Assembly (NCBI RefSeq): GCF_000377565.1
Contig: NZ_KB898353.1
Location: 310,001-374,000, forward strand
Source of the DNA: Rhizobium sp. 2MFCol3.1
GTDB taxonomy: Bacteria > Pseudomonadota > Alphaproteobacteria > Rhizobiales > Rhizobiaceae
DNA: 64,000 nucleotides
Reading direction: 5' to 3'
Under the pieces are notes generated by a model. The model had not been told where the DNA came from and ran no database searches. It was given only the letters and a program-made list of their open reading frames with translations. Both the position numbers and the translations under genes were made by a program. Below, in pieces: positions 45,551 through 53,019 of this stretch. Each line of letters starts with the position of its first letter. The first letter of the stretch is position 1.

Positions 45551-46053
45551 CGTGCCCTCCCAGATGACAGAATTTCGACTGGAGCGTCCTTGGCGCGGCC
45601 AATGACCCGCGCAGGCACGCCTGCTGCAATTGCGTATGCCGGAACATCCTTGGTCACGACCGCGCCGGCTCCGATCTGCGCGCCTTCGCCAATCGTGATG
45701 CCGGCGACGATCGTCGCGTTGCTGCCGATCGATGCGTAACGTTTGACAAGTGTCGGAACGACCGCCCAATCGGCATCCGACTGAAGCGAGCCATCGAGAT
45801 TGACGGCCCGCGGCTGGAGATCGTTGGTGAACATCACGCCGTGGCCGACAAAGACGCCGTCTTCAATCGTGACGCCCTCGCAGACGAAGGAATGGCTGGA
45901 GATCTTGCAGTTTTCGCCGATCAAGGCGCCCTTCTGGATCTCGACGAAGGTGCCCACACGTGTGCCCGAGCCGATCGAGCAGCCATAGAGATTTACAAGA
46001 TCCGGGTGGTGAATAACAACGTTGTCACCCAGTGTCACACTCGACGCAATCAT
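45547..46053 (-). CDS. hexapeptide N-acetyltransferase (WlbB/WbpD-like)
   Basis: A 168-residue left-handed beta-helix protein. It has 'SSVTLGDNVVIHHPDLVNLYGCSIGSGTRVGTFVEIQ', 'ISSHSFVCEGVTIEDGVFVGHGVMFTNDLQPRAVN', and ends 'YAIAAGVPARVIG'. It closely fits WbpD/WlbB enzymes, which acetylate the 3-amino group of a UDP-sugar. It is the first gene of the six-gene minus-strand operon, so the promoter should lie upstream of 46053. No UDP-GlcNAc 6-dehydrogenase is present here, so the uronic-acid step must be absent or encoded elsewhere. Confidence 0.9.
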   Translation of the reverse strand: MIASSVTLGDNVVIHHPDLVNLYGCSIGSGTRVGTFVEIQKGALIGENCKISSHSFVCEGVTIEDGVFVGHGVMFTNDLQPRAVNLDGSLQSDADWAVVPTLVKRYASIGSNATIVAGITIGEGAQIGAGAVVTKDVPAYAIAAGVPARVIGRAKDAPVEILSSGRAR

Positions 46054-46349
46054 ACTTGAGACCCCACGCCCGACATAGCTGATCGATAATTGTCGCCGAT
46101 CACCTTTGTGTACTCGTGAGATCTAAGGAATAGATTTTTCGCCAGTCAGTAAAGAATAACAAATGTTGTATTGGTGTCGCCTAAAGGCGTACATACTCGC
46201 AATATTATCTCTGTCAGAAAGTAATTACTTTATAGAATTGAATATTGGCATCCGTTGAAATTATATGGTGGTGCGGTGTCTTGCAGCATTTGAGCGGGCC
46301 GGAATTGCATTACCTAAGTGCATTAATATGTTGGTTCGGGAGTATGTCC
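46054..46349. promoter_or_regulatory. AT-rich divergent promoter region with palindrome
   Basis: The region between the sugar operon and the glycosyltransferase gene is markedly AT-rich for this window. It holds the perfect 14-bp palindrome AAAGTAATTACTTT at 46218-46231 and GCCTAAAGGC near 46183. Either could be an operator site; no regulator is assigned. Confidence 0.45.
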
Positions 46350-47447
46350 ATGAGTGTGCGGAACCAGAACGGGATCGATTTTTCCACGCGCCTCTCCGTT
46401 GCCTTGAAGTCTGTCGTCACCGCCTACCGGGAAAAGAGAGATCGGTTGCGGGTCAATGCCGGGGCGGAGTATACCGCCAAGCCGACCGTCTTCTTTCTAA
46501 CGCCGGACCATCAAGCGCCGGCAGGCGGAATCCAGGTCATTTACCGCCACGTCGATATACTCAATAGCGCGGGCATCAATGCATGCGTCCTGCATCAGCG
46601 GCGCGGATTTCGGTGCACCTGGTTCGAGAACGAGACTCCCGTCTGTTACATCGACGACACGCGCGTGCTGCGCGGAGACATCCTGGTTCTGCCCGAGATA
46701 TGCGTCAGTTTGGCCAGTAGCCTGCCATTGGGTATCCGCTATGTGGTCTTCAACCAGAACACTCATCTGACATGGAAGAACGACAATGAGGCAGTGCGGA
46801 GAGCCTACCGGGCCTCCGGGGATTTTGTCGGGGCGCTGACTGTGTCGAAGCACAACTGCGACATGCTGCAATACGCGTTTCCCGAAATCGAGGTGTCGCG
46901 CATTCATTTGGGGATCGATCCCGAGACCTTTTATCCCGCGAGCTCACAACGGTCTAAGCGCATCGCCTATATGCCGCGGCGCGGGCTGGATGATGCCAAG
47001 CAGGTCCTGCGATTGCTTGAGAGGCGTAGCGCGCTCGACGGCTGGGAGATAGTCGCACTGAGCGGTCTGTCACATCAGCAGGTCGCCGAGGAACTGAGCC
47101 GCACCCGTGTTTTCCTCGCGTTTACTCGTCAGGAGGGATTTGGTCTGCCCGCAGCCGAAGCTATGGCATGTGGATGCTATGTGATCGGCAACGACGGCTT
47201 TGCTGGCAGCGAATTTTTTAAGGACGAGTTTGCCTCATCCGTCGCGACCGGTGATGTTCTGGGTTTTGCGGAGACCGTGGAGCGCATTGTTGAACACGAA
47301 ACGACCGAACCGGGCTGGTGCGAGCTACGCGGTAGCCGTGCGTCACGTTTCATACATTCGGAATATAGTCTGAAGCGCGAGCGTGACGAGGTCGTCTCGG
47401 CGTACACGTCGTTCCTCGGTATTCAACGGGAACGCGCTCTCGCCTGA
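46350..47447 (+). CDS. glycosyltransferase (GT4/GT-B-like)
   Basis: About 365 residues. It has a GT-B glycosyltransferase layout: 'VFFLTPDHQAPAGGIQVIYRHVDIL' at the N-terminus, 'VSRIHLGIDPETFYP' at the linker, and 'RVFLAFTRQEGFGLPAAEAMACGCYVIGNDGFAGSEFF' with the E-x7-E nucleotide-sugar motif. It adds a sugar, probably for the local polysaccharide. The start at 46350 is chosen because GGGAG lies 7 nt upstream; a longer frame to 46245 reads an unlikely Trp/Cys-rich leader. It is divergent from the nucleotide-sugar operon and convergent with the next gene. Confidence 0.85.
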   Translation: MSVRNQNGIDFSTRLSVALKSVVTAYREKRDRLRVNAGAEYTAKPTVFFLTPDHQAPAGGIQVIYRHVDILNSAGINACVLHQRRGFRCTWFENETPVCYIDDTRVLRGDILVLPEICVSLASSLPLGIRYVVFNQNTHLTWKNDNEAVRRAYRASGDFVGALTVSKHNCDMLQYAFPEIEVSRIHLGIDPETFYPASSQRSKRIAYMPRRGLDDAKQVLRLLERRSALDGWEIVALSGLSHQQVAEELSRTRVFLAFTRQEGFGLPAAEAMACGCYVIGNDGFAGSEFFKDEFASSVATGDVLGFAETVERIVEHETTEPGWCELRGSRASRFIHSEYSLKRERDEVVSAYTSFLGIQRERALA

Positions 47448-47503
47448 AGGGTCCGGTTTCATATTGTGTAACGCCGTTTCTAACCAAGCAGCAGAAGCTC
47501 GCG

Positions 47504-48664
47504 TTACCACTCGCCCGTCCGATGCCATTTCCATTGCGCGTAACGCCCTGAGACTCCCCGAGCGACGCGCTCGATGATGCATCGAAGGTCTCTGCGTGTG
47601 CCCCGCGCGCCCAGCAGCATCCGCCGCTCGAGACTGCGCCAACCGGGCACGGCTCTAACATCGGCAACCATTGCCGTTGCTATCTCACGCAACTTTTCTG
47701 TCTCCGAAGCATCAAGTTTTCCACGGTCGTAACGATTGATAGCAAGCTTTACCGCACTCGCGGCAATGGCAAGCCTGGCCTTGTCGCGGAACGCGTCAGC
47801 CTGCGGGATCTGGCCTGCCATTCCGGAAAATAATGTCTCGAATGCGTCCCTTCGCTCCATGACATCACGAAGAGGATCCACCTCCACCGCTGAGAGGCTT
47901 TTCGGATGTTCACGATGCCAAGCCTGATCCGCGCCTTTGATGTAGGCGACATCACAGAATGCCGCCATCCGCAACCACATCTCCATATCGTGCGTGTGCG
48001 CCAACGGCATCTGCCCGCCAACGATATCGACGACCGCGCGGCGCATCAGGACTTCCGGAGAGGTAATAACGTTCGTGCCGGTCCTGCAGCGGGTTTCGAG
48101 CCAATCGCGCCCGGGCCAGACAGTCCATGATGTCGGGTGGTCGCGATGAGCGGGGAGCTGGGAACCTGTAAAATGGATCGGATGCCCGTAGACTAGGCCG
48201 ACACTTGGAAATCGCTGCATAACCGCTACCGAACGGAGCAACGATCTTGGTGTAAGCAGATCATCGGCGTCAAGACGAACGAGATACTCGCCGCGTGCGG
48301 CGGCAAGACCGTCGTTGAAGGTCTTTACGGCGCCGGAGTTTATGTCGTGTGCAATGACGACAACACGCACATCAGCGGCAGCGAGGTTCCTTGCAACCGC
48401 CAAGCTGTTGTCGGTTGACCGGTCGTCGACAATAATGACATCGACGACCACGCCTTCTTGTGACAGAGCGCTGTTAACGGCCTCGCGCAGATACCGAGCG
48501 TAATTATAGCAAGGGATAACAACGGTAACTGTCGCAAGCCCGGTTGCCGGATGAATGTCGGCTCGTAGTTTGCGCTGGATGGACGCTCCTACCTGTACCT
48601 CAGACGCCGGCAAGCTTGCGCGCTGCAAATCCACCGCGCTGGACTTCCTGATGCCAAACTGCAT
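47504..48664 (-). CDS. family 2 glycosyltransferase
   Basis: A 386-residue GT-A protein. After about 45 residues, 'VTVVIPCYNYARYLREAVNSALSQ' begins the GT2 domain. It then has 'VDVIIVDDRSTDNS' with the first acidic pair, and 'ARGEYLVRLDADDLLTPRSL' with the DxD-type metal-binding site. The C-terminal 120 residues are helical without a membrane segment. It probably elongates a polysaccharide repeat unit. It lies 165 nt after the Wzy-like gene on the same strand. Confidence 0.9.
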   Translation of the reverse strand: MQFGIRKSSAVDLQRASLPASEVQVGASIQRKLRADIHPATGLATVTVVIPCYNYARYLREAVNSALSQEGVVVDVIIVDDRSTDNSLAVARNLAAADVRVVVIAHDINSGAVKTFNDGLAAARGEYLVRLDADDLLTPRSLLRSVAVMQRFPSVGLVYGHPIHFTGSQLPAHRDHPTSWTVWPGRDWLETRCRTGTNVITSPEVLMRRAVVDIVGGQMPLAHTHDMEMWLRMAAFCDVAYIKGADQAWHREHPKSLSAVEVDPLRDVMERRDAFETLFSGMAGQIPQADAFRDKARLAIAASAVKLAINRYDRGKLDASETEKLREIATAMVADVRAVPGWRSLERRMLLGARGTRRDLRCIIERVARGVSGRYAQWKWHRTGEW

Positions 48665-48829
48665 GCGACAACCCCAGTCGTACTATTTCCGAAATCTAAA
48701 GCGCAATGCCGCGAAGATATAGACTATCTTTCTGTTAAGCTTGAAGCTTGTGCCGTACGTCCAATGGGCACGGGATTGGCCCAAATAATATAAATTGGCG
48801 ACGACTGAAGCCGTCTCTTCCCGAGCTCT

Positions 48830-50326
48830 CTACGAGCCATCATTCTTTGGCGCCTCAACCACCGCGACACTTGGCCGGACAGCCGGCGGTCGGCTACCGA
48901 GGCGTTGAGGTTTTGCATTGTCGCGCTCGCGCGCGCTCGGGTTGACCCGGTTGGTGCGGGGTAGAGCCAATCTCGTATCCTCATCACCTTCGTCCGATTT
49001 CGCATCGAGAAGCCAGACGCCAGCGCCACTTAGGAAGAAAAGCCAAGCATAGACGGCTACCCAAAAGTGGACGGTGGAGCCGACAAATACGAAAGTGGCC
49101 ATGCAGATAAGGTAAGCGGTTCGGTAGGCCTGGAGATCCCGATCCATGTCCTTCCGTCGTGCGATCTGGATCCACAGGAATAGCCAGGACACGATCAGAA
49201 GTCCGAATGCTGGCAGACCATAGCGCATGGCCGTAAGAAGCCAGAAATTGTCGACGCTATCGCTGACCATCCATTTTGGCCGTGCCCAATCGCCAAGCCC
49301 AATTCCAAAAATCGGATGATCTCCGACGGACGCGGACCCGTAGTTCCAGATCCAGATTCGGTACCATCCCGTCTGCTGGTCGAAGGTGAAGTGCGATATG
49401 TAGAATTGGATCGGCGTTTGGTTGGATCCGAATTCGATGATGAGATAACCGATCAGTGCGATTACCCAGAGCAGCTTCCAGCGCCACTTGAAATCGCCAA
49501 GCGCTGCGTTCCAAGCAAGCAGCGCGAGCTGGAAGAAGATTCCTGCGATTGGCGCAGAAGACATCGACATGACGGTCGTTCCACCGACGAGGCAGACTGC
49601 AAGGTAGCGGGTCGATGGTTTCTTGCTGGCGACGAGACCGGCTAGCGCTAGCAAACTGCCACAAAATACGCCGAAAAGAATGGAGTGGCCGAAAGGTCCC
49701 TGCACCCGCCAGAGACCCAAACGTGGCGTCATCATCGTTACATCGACGGTCGGAAAGATCATCCTGAAGGTGGCAAGCAGGGGTTTCTGGCCCGTCGTCC
49801 ACTCGTACAGCGCAAACGGCATGAGGCATGCGAGCAACTTGATTGCAAATATGATCATGTTGCGGAAATCGTTGGCGTTGCGAATGTAGCAACGCGCCAG
49901 CAGATACGCGCCCATTCCGTCGATAAACATCATCCCGCCGGATTGCATGGCGACGCCGACGCCGTGAATGACGGCGAAGGATAAGGCGATCCATAGGCTG
50001 TAAAGAAAGAGGCCGACATCAGCCGCCCTGACGGAACCGGCTTTTCCTTGCGCGAATATCGCGATGCAAGGCAAAAGCGCGCCCAGCAACACGATGCGGT
50101 ACGCAAAAAGGTTGAGTGGTCCCAGGGGTATGATCCAAGGGATAAGCAGTCCGATCATGAACAGTTTGACTGGTAGCGGAAGCGGGCGCGTTGCGGAAAG
50201 GTTGCGTTGTTCACGCGCTCTGCCGCGCCGCCGTTCCACCGGGACATCATTCAAATCCAGGACGCTGTGCGTGCTCGCCTGAGCAACATGCGTGTACCGG
50301 CTTTGGGCTAACTTATACTCACTCAT
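48830..50326 (-). CDS. O-antigen polymerase/ligase-like membrane protein
   Basis: About 498 residues with roughly ten or more hydrophobic segments ('LFMIGLLIPWIIPLGPLNLFAYRIVLLGALLPCIAIFA', 'LLWVIALIGYLIIEFG', 'FGLLIVSWLFLWI'). A large loop holds 'FTFDQQTGWYRIWIWNYGSASVGDHPIFGIGLGDW', which is characteristic of the Wzy/WaaL O-antigen ligase superfamily. It probably polymerises or ligates polysaccharide repeat units at the periplasmic side. The N-terminal 50 residues and the C-terminal 60 residues are polar. The start at 50326 is chosen as the ATG nearest the conserved part; the ribosome-binding site is weak. Confidence 0.85.
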   Translation of the reverse strand: MSEYKLAQSRYTHVAQASTHSVLDLNDVPVERRRGRAREQRNLSATRPLPLPVKLFMIGLLIPWIIPLGPLNLFAYRIVLLGALLPCIAIFAQGKAGSVRAADVGLFLYSLWIALSFAVIHGVGVAMQSGGMMFIDGMGAYLLARCYIRNANDFRNMIIFAIKLLACLMPFALYEWTTGQKPLLATFRMIFPTVDVTMMTPRLGLWRVQGPFGHSILFGVFCGSLLALAGLVASKKPSTRYLAVCLVGGTTVMSMSSAPIAGIFFQLALLAWNAALGDFKWRWKLLWVIALIGYLIIEFGSNQTPIQFYISHFTFDQQTGWYRIWIWNYGSASVGDHPIFGIGLGDWARPKWMVSDSVDNFWLLTAMRYGLPAFGLLIVSWLFLWIQIARRKDMDRDLQAYRTAYLICMATFVFVGSTVHFWVAVYAWLFFLSGAGVWLLDAKSDEGDEDTRLALPRTNRVNPSARERDNAKPQRLGSRPPAVRPSVAVVEAPKNDGS

Positions 50327-50628
50327 CGTTCGGTCCGGATAGCGCCTGCATAACCATCGTTGCCCGACATCAATCGACAGGTTGTCCAAGCATCGACTAT
50401 CGAGGTGACCTACAATAGCCAAAACCGGAGCACGCTGCGATTAAGCCTTACGATATACTGCTACATCGTCCGAAAAGACGAAGAGTTGCGCGCTTATCTG
50501 CCCGAAGTATATCGGATAGTCTTAGGGTCGCATGCTGCGCATACCATTGGATCCGATCTCATCATAAAGTTTCATGGCTGTGCTTCTCCAGCGCTTTCGC
50601 CATCCTGATCTTGTTAGAGGAAGACGAC
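50327..50628. other. divergent intergenic region, no gene recognised
   Basis: About 300 bp between the Wzy-like gene and the beta-helix gene. AT-richer than its surroundings and presumably holding both promoters. No hairpin, repeat or RNA gene was convincing. Confidence 0.4.
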
Positions 50629-51534
50629 ATGAAACACACAAAGGGCGGACAGCGGGCGTCGACGATGCTACCCAGATGGGCGATGGCAAAAGCGATAGTG
50701 GCAGCCTCTATCCTGCCGAGTATCCTGTCGGCTGCCGAGGCCGTTCCAACGCCGATTGATCTCAGTGGATTTCCAGGGCCTCACAATACAGGCGTACCGA
50801 AGGGAACGACCCTGACCACCTATGATGGGCCTTGCACCATTACAGAGCCGAACACAGTCATCGACGCGCGTATCATCAATTGCCCCTTGGTCGTGACGGC
50901 AGCCGGTGTGCGTATAACCAGAAGCCAGGGTATAAGCGTTGACGTTGATAACCCCGACGCCTCTCTCACGATCGAGGACAGCCTCTTTGACAGTGGTCGG
51001 TGGTTGGGACCGACAATCGGCTTTTCCAATATCACGGTCCGGCGATCCGAAGTGAGAGGCGGACAAACCAGCGTTCTTTGTTCGCCCAACTGCCTGGTGG
51101 AAGATTCCTGGCTGCACGGGCAATATCTCCACCCCGGCAAACCACAGCATCTCGGCGGCTACATGTCCAATGGCGGGCACGACGTTATCGTCCGGCGCAA
51201 TACTATCGTATGCGACGTCCAGGATATTGGCGAAGGTGGCTGCTCCGGCAATGCGCAGATATATGGAGATTTTGGGCCACTCGCGCGCTTCACGTTCGAA
51301 CGGAACTATTTTCCGGCAACGCCTGGCGGCTTCTGCACGTCCTTCGGTCTCAATCCGCAAAAGCCGTTCGGTTCGAAACCCACCTCCATCGTCGTGACCG
51401 GCAATGTCTGGCAGCGTGGAGACAATGGAACATGCGGAGCCTTCGGCCCCACGACATCGTTCGACAAAGCCGGAGAAGGCAATCTCTGGCGTGACAATGT
51501 CTGGGATGACGGCGCGGCGCTGGGGCCGGGCTAG
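50629..51534 (+). CDS. secreted right-handed beta-helix-like protein
   Basis: A 301-residue protein with a Sec-type signal ('MAKAIVAASILPSILSAAEA'), so it is probably periplasmic or exported. The mature part shows rungs typical of parallel beta-helices: 'VVTAAGVRITRSQGI', 'SLTIEDSLFDSG', 'NITVRRSEVRGGQT', 'CLVEDSWLHGQY', 'DVIVRRNTIVCD' and 'FTFERNYFPAT'. Several Cys residues could form disulfides. Similar proteins are sugar lyases or epimerase-like, but no catalytic site is recognised. It sits at the end of the polysaccharide region and may act on that polymer. The ATG at 50629 follows GAGGAAG. Confidence 0.75.
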   Translation: MKHTKGGQRASTMLPRWAMAKAIVAASILPSILSAAEAVPTPIDLSGFPGPHNTGVPKGTTLTTYDGPCTITEPNTVIDARIINCPLVVTAAGVRITRSQGISVDVDNPDASLTIEDSLFDSGRWLGPTIGFSNITVRRSEVRGGQTSVLCSPNCLVEDSWLHGQYLHPGKPQHLGGYMSNGGHDVIVRRNTIVCDVQDIGEGGCSGNAQIYGDFGPLARFTFERNYFPATPGGFCTSFGLNPQKPFGSKPTSIVVTGNVWQRGDNGTCGAFGPTTSFDKAGEGNLWRDNVWDDGAALGPG

Positions 51535-51615
51535 TATCTCTCTACTGCGGGTCAGCCGAGAGATAGTTTTCGGTGACCAAGACGGCGGCCTCCCGCCCGC
51601 GCCGATCCGCCGCCC

Positions 51616-53019
51616 TCAAGGCTCCCGGATCGCCGTGTCCAATCCCTTCAGCAGCGGATAGAGGAAATACGAGATCACCGTCCGCTGTCCGACCATGATC
51701 TCGGCCGAGACCGCCATGCCGGGAAGAAGCCGCACGGGATCCTTGTCGGTGCCCAGGCTCTTGTCGGCAAGCAGAACGCGGGCCTTGAAGAAGGGCTGGT
51801 TGGATTGGGTGGCGGCGGCGTCCTGTTGTGTCGGAGTGAAGGTGTCGCGGCTGATCGTTCGGACGGTGCCTGATGCCGTGCCGTACTTCTGGAACGGATA
51901 GGCGTCGAACTTGATGCGTGCCTTCGTGTCAGTCTCGATGCGGCCGATGTCGCGCGAATTGACGGAGACCTCGGCTTCGAGCGGCACGTTCAGGGGAACC
52001 AGCGTCACGATCGGCTCGGCTTCCTTGACTACGGAGCCGACGGAGCGCTGCGCAAGATCGAGAACCACGGCGTCGGCGGGCGCGGTCAGGACCACCATGT
52101 TGCGGCGCAGTTCCATCTTCTTCAGCTCTTCGCCGGCTGTGTCGCGCTGGCTTCTCAAATCGACGAGTTGCTCCATCGACGCGCGGCGGAAGTCCTCGAT
52201 AAAGGCTTGGCGATCGGCCTCAAGCTTTGCATAGGCATGCTCGGCTTCATCGGCGCGACCCTTTACCATCGAAAGGCTTGCCTCGACATCGAGCCGGGCG
52301 TCGCGGGAGGCGAGCAGCGTGATCAGCGATCCGCTTTCGCGGTCATAGAGACGCTCGCGGGTGGCCTCGATCCGCGACAGGTTCTCGCGGCGGTCGACCA
52401 GAACGGCCTGTTGCGCCTTGCTGGCGGCAATCGTCGAGGCCTGGCCTGCGAGTTGCTGTTGGAAGTTCTGGAGCTGCGCCATATAGAATGCGCGGCGCTG
52501 CCCGAAGAGCTGTGCTTGCAAGATTTCATTTTGCGTGGCGCCGGCGATCGACGAGTAATCGACGCCTGACAGTTCGGCTTCGATGCGCTTCACCTGTGCG
52601 TCGAGTGCGGCGAACTTCGCGGTCAATTGATCCACGTCCGCCTGGCTGAAGGTCGCGTCGAGCGTTGCGAGCGTCTGGCCGGTATGCACGAGATCTCCGG
52701 CCTTCACGTTGATCGTTCTGACGATCGAGGTTTCAAGCGGTTGGACGACGATCGTCGGCTGTGTTGTCACGAGCTTTCCCGGCGCGATCACCACTTCGTC
52801 GATCGACGACACCGAAGCCCATACGATCGCCGAGACGATCAGCGCCGTGACGCAGTAGAGCGTCATGCGTGCGACACGCGGCGGGGCTCGCTCCTCGAGT
52901 TCGACGGCATCCGACTGGAACTCGGAGATGACCGGAGAGAAGGCGCCGCGCGAGGCCAGCTGATTGTCGTGCGGTCCGACGGGAACGGGAAGGTTTGGCT
53001 TTCCAGCGTGCGCGTTCAT
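51616..53019 (-). CDS. HlyD-family type I secretion membrane-fusion protein
   Basis: A 467-residue protein. It has a cytoplasmic N-terminus of about 55 residues, then one membrane helix ('MTLYCVTALIVSAIVWASVSSIDEVVIAPGKLV'). A biotinyl-lipoyl-like half follows ('VRTINVKAGDLVHTGQTLATLDA'), then a long coiled-coil hairpin (about residues 110-290), the second half ('VVLTAPADAVVLDLAQRSVGSVV'), and the HlyD C-terminal beta-barrel ending 'LLPGMAVSAEIMVGQRTVISYFLYPL'. It bridges the ABC exporter and TolC across the periplasm. The start at 53019 overlaps the ABC gene's stop as ATGA. Confidence 0.94.
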   Translation of the reverse strand: MNAHAGKPNLPVPVGPHDNQLASRGAFSPVISEFQSDAVELEERAPPRVARMTLYCVTALIVSAIVWASVSSIDEVVIAPGKLVTTQPTIVVQPLETSIVRTINVKAGDLVHTGQTLATLDATFSQADVDQLTAKFAALDAQVKRIEAELSGVDYSSIAGATQNEILQAQLFGQRRAFYMAQLQNFQQQLAGQASTIAASKAQQAVLVDRRENLSRIEATRERLYDRESGSLITLLASRDARLDVEASLSMVKGRADEAEHAYAKLEADRQAFIEDFRRASMEQLVDLRSQRDTAGEELKKMELRRNMVVLTAPADAVVLDLAQRSVGSVVKEAEPIVTLVPLNVPLEAEVSVNSRDIGRIETDTKARIKFDAYPFQKYGTASGTVRTISRDTFTPTQQDAAATQSNQPFFKARVLLADKSLGTDKDPVRLLPGMAVSAEIMVGQRTVISYFLYPLLKGLDTAIREP

